This document shows, in pieces, positions 55,301 to 63,529 of a stretch of 64,000 bases of DNA. How positions within the stretch are numbered: the first letter of the stretch is position 1; each line of letters starts with the position of its first letter. The translations under genes and the position numbers were made by a program. The notes under the pieces were generated by a model. It did not search any database, was not told where the DNA came from, and saw only the letters and a list, made by a program, of their open reading frames with translations. The DNA lies in assembly GCF_000399685.1 (NCBI RefSeq), contig NZ_KB976987.1, positions 1,238,954 through 1,302,953 on the forward strand, read 5' to 3'. Source of the DNA: Acinetobacter pittii ANC 4050. GTDB taxonomy: Bacteria > Pseudomonadota > Gammaproteobacteria > Pseudomonadales > Moraxellaceae.

Positions 55301-55785
55301 TTATTTTTGGTTTTAATTTTAATTTTTGAAGTATCTTTTACAACTTGCATAACTGGATAACTACGAGTCTCTTTTACCCCCGGCAATTGCCACAGCACCT
55401 GTCCCGCAATGCGTCTAAACTCCTCCATACTGCCACTACGTAATTTAATTAAAAAATCAAAACCACCACTTACCATATGACATTCAACAATTTCTGGATA
55501 GTGAACCACAGCATCAATAAACTCATCTAAAACGTTAGGTGTCGTTTTATCTAATAACACCTCAACGAACACCAAAAAATTTGCGTTTAACTTAACCGGA
55601 TTTAATTTAGCTTCATATCCTAAGATGAATTCATCTTTCGTTAATTTTTGAACTCGGGCCATCACCGCTGTTGGTGACAAGTTAACAAGTTCCGCCAATT
55701 TACTATTAGAAATTCGCCCATCTGTTTGAAGAATATCCAAAATTTTTAAATCAGTGCGGTCAAGGCTTAATATTGGGCCATTCAT
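55297..55785 (-). CDS. Lrp/AsnC-family regulator of the put cluster (PutR-like)
   Basis: This 162-residue feast/famine regulator has the N-terminal helix-turn-helix DRTDLKILDILQTDGRISNSKLAELVNLSPTAVMARVQKL at about 9-50 and a C-terminal RAM ligand-binding domain ending GVKETRSYPVMQVVKDTS. It lies between putP (convergent) and putA (divergent), as PutR does in several alpha- and gammaproteobacteria whose PutA lacks a DNA-binding domain. It probably senses proline and activates putA/putP; this is position-based inference. Confidence 0.9.
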   Translation of the reverse strand: MNGPILSLDRTDLKILDILQTDGRISNSKLAELVNLSPTAVMARVQKLTKDEFILGYEAKLNPVKLNANFLVFVEVLLDKTTPNVLDEFIDAVVHYPEIVECHMVSGGFDFLIKLRSGSMEEFRRIAGQVLWQLPGVKETRSYPVMQVVKDTSKIKIKTKNK

Positions 55786-55909
55786 CTGAATTTTCCTCTA
55801 AAAAATGGGCTAAATATAGTGAGTTATTCGGTGTTTCTTCTGTAATGATAAATTATCTAAACCTCTCTACTCAAGATGAGTTTACGAGAGCTGGTTGGCG
55901 GAAACAGAT

Positions 55910-58900
55910 ATGAACACAATGGATACTTTTCATCAAATGGATAAATCTCACCAAGGCTATATCACCGAATTCAACGATAAAAGTGAGTTTGAACAACGCA
56001 TCAATACAGCTTGGCGACGTGCTGAACCGGAAGCTGTAGAAGAGCTATTACAAGCTGCTGCGGTATCTGATGATTTAGATCATAAAATTTATGACCTTGC
56101 TTTTAATCTTGCCAATAATTTACGTGAACGTAAGACCTCTTCGGGTAAAGCAGGTATTGTTCAAGGATTATTACAAGAATTCTCTCTTTCTTCACAAGAA
56201 GGTGTGGCACTCATGTGTCTTGCCGAAGCTTTGCTTCGTATCCCAGACTCAGCAACACGTGATTTGCTTATTCGAGATAAAATCAATCAAGGTAACTGGA
56301 AAGAACACGTTGGCCAAAGCAGCTTAATGTTTGTAAATGCTGCAGCATGGGGTCTCATGTTAACTGGTAAGCTGATGGAAACTCCAAAGCAAACTAGTCT
56401 TTCAAGTGTACTTACTGGCCTTTTAGCACGTAGTGGTCGTGGTATTATTCGTAAAGCCGTTGACGTTGCAATGCGTATGATGGGTGAACAGTTTGTGACT
56501 GGTGAAACCATTGAAGAAGCTGTAGACCATGCCAAAGTGCTTGAAGATAAAGGGTTCCGCTATTCTTATGACATGTTGGGTGAAGCAGCTTTAACCGAAC
56601 ATGATGCTGAACGTTACTTTAATGATTACACACAAGCCATCCATGCAATTGGTAAAGCGTCTAATGGCAAAGGTGTATATGATGGCCCGGGTATTTCAAT
56701 TAAGCTTTCTGCTTTACATCCTCGCTATCAACGTGCGCAAATTGAACGTGTTCATAAAGAACTCTACGGCAAAGTATTTGAACTCGCTCTTTTGGCTAAA
56801 AAATACAATATTGGTTTAAATATTGATGCAGAAGAATCTGAACGTTTAGAAATTTCTCTTGAGTTACTTGAACGTCTTTGCTTTGAGCCGGAACTTGCAA
56901 ACTGGAAAGGCATTGGTTTCGTTATTCAAGCTTACCAAAAACGCTGTTTCTTCGTAGTTGATTACATTATTGACCTTGCTAAACGCAGCCAAAAGCGTCT
57001 CATGATCCGTCTTGTAAAAGGTGCGTATTGGGATAGTGAAATTAAAAAAGCGCAAATCGAAGGTATGGATGACTACCCTGTCTTCACTCGTAAAGTACAT
57101 ACAGATTTATCTTATATCGCTTGTGCCAAAAAATTACTTGCTGCGCCAGAATTTATCTATCCGCAATTTGCAACTCACAATGCTCAAACATTGGCAACAA
57201 TCTATCATTTAGCTGATCCAAGCAAATATTATGCTGGTCAATATGAGTTCCAATGTTTACATGGCATGGGTGAACCGCTTTATGAGCAAGTTGTGGGCCC
57301 ACGCGAGCAAAATAAATTAGGCGTGCCATGCCGTATTTATGCTCCTGTTGGTAACCATGAAACTTTGTTGGCTTATTTAGTTCGTCGTTTACTTGAAAAT
57401 GGCGCGAATACTTCATTCGTTAACCGTATTGCTGATAAAACGCTTAAAGTTGATGATCTTATTCAGTCTCCAATTTACGATATTCGTAATGCAGCTAAAC
57501 TTGAAGGTTCGATTGGTTTAAAACATCCATCAATTCCTCTACCTTTAGATATGTACGGAACACTTCGTAAAAACTCTAAAGGCTATGATTTAGCAAATGA
57601 TGCTCCACTTGCAGCTCTAGATAGCACAGCTCAAGAATTACGTAATCGTGTTTGGCAAAGCCATCCATTATTGGCAAATAACGATTCATTAGAGCAAGGT
57701 CATTCTGTTGCAATTACAAACCCAGCACAAAATGATGAAATTGTTGGTTATGTACAAGAAGCTGATCTTAAGCATGTCGAAATTGCACTTAGCTCAGCGG
57801 AACAAGCACAATCTGAATGGTCAAATACACCTAAAGAGCAGCGTGCTGAATACTTAAAACGTGCAGCTGACCTTATGGAAAGCCGCATTCAAGAATTGAT
57901 GGTTTTACTCTGCCGTGAAAGCGGTAAAACTTATGCCAATGCGATTGCAGAAGTTCGCGAAGCTGTAGACTTCTTACGTTACTACGCAACTCAAGTTGAA
58001 AACCTACCAGCAAATACAGCTATTCAGCCTCTAGGTACGGTACTTTGTATTAGCCCATGGAACTTCCCTCTTGCAATTTTCTCTGGCCAAATTGCTGCAG
58101 CATTAGTGAGTGGTAACTGTGTTATTGCTAAACCTGCTGAACAAACGCCATTAATCGCAGCTCAAGCAGTTCAGATTTTATGGGAAGCCGGTATTCCACA
58201 TGGTGCTGTACAGCTACTTCCTGGTCGCGGTGAGACAGTCGGTGCTCAGCTTAGCCAAGATAGCCGTATCGATGGCATCATGTTTACAGGTTCGACTGAA
58301 GTTGCAAAAATTTTGCAGAAGACTGTTGCGAAACGTTTATCTGATAATGGCCAATCTATTCCTCTCATTGCAGAGACTGGCGGTCAAAATGCAATGATTG
58401 TGGACTCATCAGCATTAACTGAACAAGTCGTTCTTGATGTTGTAAGTTCTGCTTTTGATAGCGCGGGTCAGCGTTGCTCTGCTTTACGTATTTTATGTGT
58501 ACAAGAAGACAGTGCTGCAACCGTGATTAAAATGCTTAAAGGTGCAATGCAACAGTTGATCGTAGGTAACCCTGCAATTTTAAAAACTGACATTGGTCCT
58601 GTTATTGATGACGAAGCAAAACAAACGATTGACCAGCACATTCAAAAAATGAAGTCTAAAGGCTATCCGGTACATCAGTTGATGTTCGGTGCAACAAGCC
58701 AGAATGAATTAGATAAAGGAACTTTTGTTGTACCAACAGCGATTGAACTTCCTAATCTTGATGACTTACAACGCGAAGTTTTTGGTCCAGTTTTACACAT
58801 CATTACCTATAAGTATGGTGAGCTTGAACAACTCATTTCACGAATTAATGCCAAAGGCTATGGTTTAACAATGGGTCTACATACCCGTATTGATGAAACC

Positions 58901-59662
58901 ATCCAAACAGTCATTCAGCATGCTGAAGTGGGTAACCTTTATATCAACCGCAATATTGTTGGTGCTGTTGTTGGTGTTCAACCATTTGGTGGTGAAGGTC
59001 TATCTGGTACAGGTCCAAAAGCTGGCGGTCCGCTTTACATGTATCGCTTAATGCAACATTGTTCAAACAAAGTATTGGCAACACCATTTGCCATGAAGAC
59101 TGAGCAAACTGCTTTTGAAGGCTTTAACCGTGAGGTTTATCAGAGCTTACAAAATTGGGCGAAACAGCATTTACCGCAAGCTAATTGTGATATCGAACCA
59201 TTTGGTGTTGGTAAATTCTATGAGTTACAAGGCCCTACTGGGGAAAGTAACCAATATATTATTTTGCCGCGTCATCGTGTTCTTTCAATCGCTGATACAG
59301 AACAAAATCAATTGCATCAGTTGCTCGCAATTTTTGCAGTGGGCAGCCAAGCGGCCGTAATGCCAAATAGTCCATTGTTGGCAAAATACAAACAAACATT
59401 GCCAAAAGATGTGCTTGCCGCAATTACTACAGTTAAAAACATCTCATCAGATGATTTTGATGCAGTTTTACATCATGGTAATCGCGAAGAGATCTTCTCA
59501 TTACAGCAAGAGATTGCTACTCGTTCTGGTGCAATCGTTGGTATTACCCATGTTGAGCCGAATGAAACTATTCCACTTGAACGTTTAGTGATTGAACGTG
59601 CAATTAGTGTGAATACAGCTGCAGCTGGTGGTAACGCAAGCTTAATGACAATGACTGATTAA
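55910..59662 (+). CDS. putA: Bifunctional proline dehydrogenase/P5C dehydrogenase PutA
   Basis: It oxidises proline to glutamate in two steps, using FAD then NAD+. The start is at ATG 55910 (1250 residues), with GCGGA 7 nt upstream. There is no N-terminal ribbon-helix-helix, so it does not repress its own operon. The proline dehydrogenase barrel covers about 160-520 (RLVKGAYWDSEIKKAQ, then QFATHNAQTLA). The aldehyde dehydrogenase domain (about 610-1060) has the catalytic Cys856 in SAGQRCSALRIL. A C-terminal ALDH-like extra domain of about 180 residues fits the type B PutA class. Confidence 0.96.
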   Translation: MNTMDTFHQMDKSHQGYITEFNDKSEFEQRINTAWRRAEPEAVEELLQAAAVSDDLDHKIYDLAFNLANNLRERKTSSGKAGIVQGLLQEFSLSSQEGVALMCLAEALLRIPDSATRDLLIRDKINQGNWKEHVGQSSLMFVNAAAWGLMLTGKLMETPKQTSLSSVLTGLLARSGRGIIRKAVDVAMRMMGEQFVTGETIEEAVDHAKVLEDKGFRYSYDMLGEAALTEHDAERYFNDYTQAIHAIGKASNGKGVYDGPGISIKLSALHPRYQRAQIERVHKELYGKVFELALLAKKYNIGLNIDAEESERLEISLELLERLCFEPELANWKGIGFVIQAYQKRCFFVVDYIIDLAKRSQKRLMIRLVKGAYWDSEIKKAQIEGMDDYPVFTRKVHTDLSYIACAKKLLAAPEFIYPQFATHNAQTLATIYHLADPSKYYAGQYEFQCLHGMGEPLYEQVVGPREQNKLGVPCRIYAPVGNHETLLAYLVRRLLENGANTSFVNRIADKTLKVDDLIQSPIYDIRNAAKLEGSIGLKHPSIPLPLDMYGTLRKNSKGYDLANDAPLAALDSTAQELRNRVWQSHPLLANNDSLEQGHSVAITNPAQNDEIVGYVQEADLKHVEIALSSAEQAQSEWSNTPKEQRAEYLKRAADLMESRIQELMVLLCRESGKTYANAIAEVREAVDFLRYYATQVENLPANTAIQPLGTVLCISPWNFPLAIFSGQIAAALVSGNCVIAKPAEQTPLIAAQAVQILWEAGIPHGAVQLLPGRGETVGAQLSQDSRIDGIMFTGSTEVAKILQKTVAKRLSDNGQSIPLIAETGGQNAMIVDSSALTEQVVLDVVSSAFDSAGQRCSALRILCVQEDSAATVIKMLKGAMQQLIVGNPAILKTDIGPVIDDEAKQTIDQHIQKMKSKGYPVHQLMFGATSQNELDKGTFVVPTAIELPNLDDLQREVFGPVLHIITYKYGELEQLISRINAKGYGLTMGLHTRIDETIQTVIQHAEVGNLYINRNIVGAVVGVQPFGGEGLSGTGPKAGGPLYMYRLMQHCSNKVLATPFAMKTEQTAFEGFNREVYQSLQNWAKQHLPQANCDIEPFGVGKFYELQGPTGESNQYIILPRHRVLSIADTEQNQLHQLLAIFAVGSQAAVMPNSPLLAKYKQTLPKDVLAAITTVKNISSDDFDAVLHHGNREEIFSLQQEIATRSGAIVGITHVEPNETIPLERLVIERAISVNTAAAGGNASLMTMTD

Positions 59663-59675
59663 TACCTAACTTTCT

Positions 59676-59708
59676 AAAAAGCCCAAATCTCAGTATTTGG
59701 GCTTTTTT
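59676..59708 (+). terminator. Intrinsic terminator after putA
   Basis: AAAAAGCCCAAAT, 6-nt loop, ATTTGGGCTTTTTT. Confidence 0.92.
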
Positions 59709-59766
59709 ATTTAATCAAGTAATCTATTCTTAAATATATAAACTTTATCAATTCGAGATTCTAATA

Positions 59767-60240
59767 ATGGTCTTTTTAGAACCAGAAAAATATCAACAAA
59801 GATGCGCTCAACTTTTTAATTCATATCACAAAGCTATTTGCGCCCTTCTACCATTTGCCAAAATTGAGCATATTGGTTCATCCGCTATTCCAAATGCAAT
59901 TTCTAAAGGTGATCTAGATATTTATATTGAAGTTATGCCTGAGCAATTTGAATGCGCAATTGAACGCCTAAAAACACTCAACTTTATCGAAAAGCCAAAT
60001 ACACTTAGAACACATGAGCTTTGTATGCTCGAGTCACTCAACAACGATGACGTTGCTTTTCAAATTGTAGTATCAGATTCAATATTCACATTTTTCTTAA
60101 CATTTAAAAATAAGCTTATAGAGTCACCCACATTGGTCAATGAATATAATCAATTAAAATTACAGTGTAGCCATTTAGATCACGATCAATACAGAGCAGT
60201 AAAATCAGATTTTATTAATCGCGTTTTAAATCAGCCCTAG
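59767..60240 (+). CDS. GrpB/UPF0157 family nucleotidyltransferase-fold protein
   Basis: This 157-residue protein is of the GrpB family (UPF0157), a minimal nucleotidyltransferase fold of unknown activity. The family signature is [24 protein letters not shown] at about 35-58, holding the GS motif and the Asp-x-Asp pair used for metal binding in related enzymes. [11 protein letters not shown] and [24 protein letters not shown] are also typical. It is a single gene between putA's terminator and trmA. Whether the missing second acidic segment leaves it active is unclear. Confidence 0.88.
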   Translation: MVFLEPEKYQQRCAQLFNSYHKAICALLPFAKIEHIGSSAIPNAISKGDLDIYIEVMPEQFECAIERLKTLNFIEKPNTLRTHELCMLESLNNDDVAFQIVVSDSIFTFFLTFKNKLIESPTLVNEYNQLKLQCSHLDHDQYRAVKSDFINRVLNQP

Positions 60241-60346
60241 TCTAAGCATTCCTTTCTCTTATAAATATCTGGTTAAAATTGGCTCCTGCAAGTTCAATTT
60301 TTTTGATACCATTCACTATTTGATTCTGTCTAAATTTTCATTGTCT

Positions 60347-61432
60347 ATGACCTCTTCTTATCGTCAACAACTTCAAGCTAAAATTGACCGCATTACTACT
60401 CAATTTTCTGAATTTACACCACCTACATTAGAAGTGTTTGAATCACCTGAACAACATTTCCGTATGCGTGCTGAATTTCGTATCTGGCACACAGAAAATG
60501 ATATGTTCTATGCCATGTTTGAGCGTAATGATGACGACAAGCAAAAAACTGTTGTACGTATTGATGAATTTCCTATTGCAGATCAAAGCATCAATAATTT
60601 AATGCCAAAACTTTTGGAAGAACTTAAAGCTGAACCTAAGCTTTCTAATCGTTTATTTGAAGCTGATTTTCTCGCAACTCTTAGCGGAGAAATGTTAGTT
60701 ACCTTAATCTATCACCGTAAACTGGATCAGGAATGGGAACAAGCCGCTAAAGCGCTTGCTGAAAAATTAGATATTAAAATTATGGGCCGTAGTCGTGGCC
60801 AGAAAATTACTATTGGCGATGATTTCGTCGTTGAAGAATTCGAAATTTTAAATCGTTCTTTTAAATATAAACAAATCGAAAGTAGCTTTACCCAGCCTAA
60901 TGCTCAAGTTTGCAAAAAAATGCTGCAATGGGCATGTGATGCAGCTGAAGGATCGAAAAAACACTTATTAGAACTCTATTGTGGTAATGGTAATTTTACC
61001 CTTCCACTGTCTTTAAAATTTGAACGAGTACTGGCTACTGAACTTGCAAAATCATCTGTTTATGCAGCTCAATGGAATATCGAACAGAACCAGATTGATA
61101 ATATTCAGGTAGCACGTCTATCTGCTGAAGAGTTTACTCAGGCTTATCAAGGTGAACGAGAATTCCGTCGTCTACAAGAAGCAAATATTGATATTCAAAG
61201 TTATGACTTTGATACGGTATTTGTAGATCCTCCACGCGCAGGAATTGACGATGAGACTTTAAAACTTTTACAAGGTTTTGAAAGTATTATCTACATTTCA
61301 TGTAACCCTGACACTTTATATGAAAATTTAAAAACACTAAGTCAAACTCATCGAGTGACTAAATTCGCTTTATTTGATCAGTTCCCTTATACACATCATG
61401 TAGAGTCTGGTGTTTTACTTGAGAAGATTTAA
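60347..61432 (+). CDS. trmA: tRNA (uracil(54)-C(5))-methyltransferase TrmA
   Basis: It makes the ribothymidine of the T-loop of all tRNAs. The start at ATG 60347 gives 361 residues, close to the 366 of E. coli TrmA; an upstream TTG frame is less likely. SAM binding is in [16 protein letters not shown]. Catalysis uses the Cys in [13 protein letters not shown], after [14 protein letters not shown], and the N-terminal [12 protein letters not shown] is characteristic of TrmA. There is no iron-sulfur cluster motif, which separates it from RlmD. It is monocistronic with a following terminator. Confidence 0.95.
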   Translation: MTSSYRQQLQAKIDRITTQFSEFTPPTLEVFESPEQHFRMRAEFRIWHTENDMFYAMFERNDDDKQKTVVRIDEFPIADQSINNLMPKLLEELKAEPKLSNRLFEADFLATLSGEMLVTLIYHRKLDQEWEQAAKALAEKLDIKIMGRSRGQKITIGDDFVVEEFEILNRSFKYKQIESSFTQPNAQVCKKMLQWACDAAEGSKKHLLELYCGNGNFTLPLSLKFERVLATELAKSSVYAAQWNIEQNQIDNIQVARLSAEEFTQAYQGEREFRRLQEANIDIQSYDFDTVFVDPPRAGIDDETLKLLQGFESIIYISCNPDTLYENLKTLSQTHRVTKFALFDQFPYTHHVESGVLLEKI

Positions 61433-61457
61433 ACAAAATCTTTCATTGTAAATTTTT

Positions 61458-61490
61458 AAATAAGGAGGTTATATACCTCCTTATTTTTTA
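61458..61490 (+). terminator. Intrinsic terminator after trmA
   Basis: AAATAAGGAGGT, TATAT loop, ACCTCCTTATTT, T-run. Confidence 0.9.
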
Positions 61491-61680
61491 AAGTTTTTTT
61501 ATTTAAGTATTTAAATTTTCAAAAAATATCAAGTCATCTGTGTGTCATAATTTCGTTTAACTCAAACATTCCTATCGAAAATTCTCGAGTTCAACTGGTG
61601 GATTTATCACTTATAGAGTCTTGTATTTTATTTTAAATTGGCTATATTTCGAGCTATGTTAGGTTGTATATGAAGGCTCT

Positions 61681-61911
61681 ATGAGTTTTTGGCAAAAGCT
61701 GTTCTTAGCAGATCAACAGCATAACGAGCATAAAAACCAGACTGCTTGTGTTGAAAATGACTGCTCATGTAAAACTAATGAACAACTTCTAAGTGCACTA
61801 GCACAAGCAACAGATGAAGATGTCATTAAGGGAATTAAAAGAGTTCTTATTTCCCGTGGTTATAGCCGAAAAGAGTTAAATGAAGTCACTCAAAAACCAT
61901 CTATTCATTAA
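61681..61911 (+). CDS. Small cysteine-containing protein of unknown function
   Basis: This is a 76-residue protein. The first part (MSFWQKLFLADQQHNEHK) has an amphipathic start, a cluster of three cysteines follows (CVENDCSCKT, residues 24-32), and a helical C-terminal region reads LLSALAQATDEDVIKGIKRVLISRGYSRKELNE. The third cysteine leaves CxC, a plausible metal or disulfide site. I do not recognise a family. A terminator follows 2 bases after the stop, which supports a real, expressed gene. It stands alone between trmA and the glycosidase-like gene. Confidence 0.7.
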   Translation: MSFWQKLFLADQQHNEHKNQTACVENDCSCKTNEQLLSALAQATDEDVIKGIKRVLISRGYSRKELNEVTQKPSIH

Positions 61912-61913
61912 TT

Positions 61914-61941
61914 AAAAAGCCAGTCTTGTACTGGCTTTTTT
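61914..61941. terminator. Bidirectional terminator after the small cysteine protein
   Basis: AAAAAGCCAGT, CTTGT loop, ACTGGCTTTTT. Serves the small plus-strand gene and the convergent glycosidase-like gene. Confidence 0.9.
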
Positions 61942-61951
61942 ACGTTTCATT

Positions 61952-62698
61952 TCACTTTATTCCACAACTCGATTGATCTACCCAGCCCACCATTGGCCCC
62001 AATTCAAATTGGTGATCATTCCGCTTGTTCTTTTGCACATATAAACTAGAAATAGAGCCATCTAGATATAAAGCCTGCTCTACTTTAAGGTTTCTTTGGA
62101 AGAACTCGGCAAAATTGTAGAAATTCACGCTATTTTTCGATATTACAAAGTAGAGTTTATTATTTCGAATACCAACACCGTTACGAATTTTCTTTGATTG
62201 GGAATCCGGTAAAAAAAGGGAATTTATCTTTCCATCAATAACTAAGATAGGACCTGATTGAGTTGCATAATCAACTTTCAAGTTTTTTCGACTATATTGT
62301 TGTGTAGTTAAAACAAAGGCCTGCTTTTTATTCCAAGCCAACACACCATTCGGCTGTAAAAAGAAATTTCCAAACCCTTTATTCTTATTTAGGGGCTGGA
62401 TCACCTTCTTCTGTTCAACATACAACCCTACTGGAGAAAATCCTAAATGAAACATTCCTGCATTCATTGCGAAGCTAAGTTGCTCACATTGTTTTAATTG
62501 TTCCTGAATAGTGTTAAAGCTTTTGTAATATTGGTGATTATGAGGATTTTTTAAAAATAAGCGCAATGCTTTAAAATCGTTGACCGAAACTACCTCGTAT
62601 TGATCACCTTCTACCGTTTGAACCTGCTGGTAATCTATAGCATATGCGGCCTGAAACAAAAGCCCATACAAAGCGAAGCACCCAACTACCCATTTCAT
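61952..62698 (-). CDS. Phosphodiester glycosidase-like (NAGPA/DUF2233) exported protein
   Basis: This secreted protein is of the NAGPA domain family, whose members cleave phosphodiester-linked sugars. The start at ATG 62698 (248 residues) is supported by AGGTG 7 nt upstream and opens a signal peptide MKWVVGCFALYGLLFQAAYA. The fold is visible in SFAMNAGMFHLGFSPVGLYVE, FFLQPNGVLAWN, QSGPILVIDGKINSLF, RNGVGIRNNKLYFVIS and ALYLDGSISSLYV. In this family the last block usually reads LNLDGGxSS; here Gly is replaced by Ser-Ile. Substrate unknown; teichoic-acid-like or capsule phosphodiesters are possible. Confidence 0.85.
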   Translation of the reverse strand: MKWVVGCFALYGLLFQAAYAIDYQQVQTVEGDQYEVVSVNDFKALRLFLKNPHNHQYYKSFNTIQEQLKQCEQLSFAMNAGMFHLGFSPVGLYVEQKKVIQPLNKNKGFGNFFLQPNGVLAWNKKQAFVLTTQQYSRKNLKVDYATQSGPILVIDGKINSLFLPDSQSKKIRNGVGIRNNKLYFVISKNSVNFYNFAEFFQRNLKVEQALYLDGSISSLYVQKNKRNDHQFELGPMVGWVDQSSCGIK

Positions 62699-62705
62699 TG
62701 AATAA

Positions 62706-62710
62706 CACCT
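62706..62710 (-). promoter_or_regulatory. Ribosome-binding site that sets the glycosidase-like start
   Basis: AGGTG on the minus strand, 7 nt before ATG 62698. Upstream ATG 62731 would put charged residues before the signal peptide. Confidence 0.65.
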
Positions 62711-62891
62711 GACATGACATTTTTCCTTCATATTAAGCAACTAAATTATATACAAGAAATATAAATAGATTGGATATGCATCAAACTCATTCATTCGACG
62801 TAATCAATACACTCCAAATTGCTGATATTGGTTATAATATTTAGCAGCTTTTCAATAAAAGCCATTTACACTTTATTGGATCAGCGTAAGC

Positions 62892-63482
62892 ATGCAACAA
62901 CCGAATAAACGCTACCCTTTAGGGGCTCACCTCATCGTAAAGCATCTCGGCTATAGCCATCATGGTATATATGCAGGGAGAGGTCGAGTTATCCATTATT
63001 CTGGATTAGCTCATTTCATCAAAAAACGTCCAATTGAAATCACCTCAATAGATGCATTCTCACATGGCAAAATAATACACGTCCGTTCATATGACAGACC
63101 TCGTTATAAGGGAAAAATTGTGGTTCGCCGCATGCGTTCGCGTATGCACGAAAATCACTATCATCTCATTATTAATAACTGTGAACATCTATGTAGCTGG
63201 GCAATTACCGGCATTGAAAGTAGTACCCAAGTTGAACGGATGATGCATCGTTTAACGACCATTGGTTATGTAAGCTCAATCATGAGTTATATGAATGGCA
63301 TGATGCTGACCGTAGCCACCACGTGTTTTGCTCTGGTGCTTTATATTAAAAAGAAATTACGTGATCAAGCAAAAAGGAAAGTCCCTACTTATCAATTCTT
63401 AAGAGAAAAATCTCAGAAAAGAAATATCGATCCTTCAGCGCCTTTAGTATTTATAGATCCGGATAAAAAAGAATCAGCCTAA
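62892..63482 (+). CDS. LRAT-domain (NlpC/P60-like thiol acyltransferase fold) protein with a membrane anchor
   Basis: This 196-residue protein of the lecithin:retinol acyltransferase (LRAT) family has a permuted NlpC/P60 fold with thiol chemistry on acyl lipids. The first active-site block is HHGIYAGRGRVIHYSG (His24 likely catalytic, His35 second). The catalytic Cys97 lies in the signature NNCEHLCSW, which matches the NCEHF motif. A hydrophobic helix at about 137-155 (MMLTVATTCFALVLYI) followed by KKK suggests membrane attachment. Bacterial LRAT proteins have largely unknown roles. It is monocistronic with a terminator. Confidence 0.87.
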   Translation: MQQPNKRYPLGAHLIVKHLGYSHHGIYAGRGRVIHYSGLAHFIKKRPIEITSIDAFSHGKIIHVRSYDRPRYKGKIVVRRMRSRMHENHYHLIINNCEHLCSWAITGIESSTQVERMMHRLTTIGYVSSIMSYMNGMMLTVATTCFALVLYIKKKLRDQAKRKVPTYQFLREKSQKRNIDPSAPLVFIDPDKKESA

Positions 63483-63483
63483 A

Positions 63484-63516
63484 TAAAAAAAGCCCTCATA
63501 TTTGAGAGCTTTTTTA
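63484..63516. terminator. Bidirectional terminator between the LRAT-domain gene and yceI-type gene
   Basis: AAAAAAAGC, CTCA/TGAG inner stem with one mismatch, GCTTTTTT. Lies between two convergent genes. Confidence 0.87.
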
Positions 63517-63529
63517 GAAAACTTATAAC

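Noticed and set aside
60320..60346. TTG start 9 codons before trmA ATG
   Set aside because: The ATG gives the family-typical length and N-terminus.
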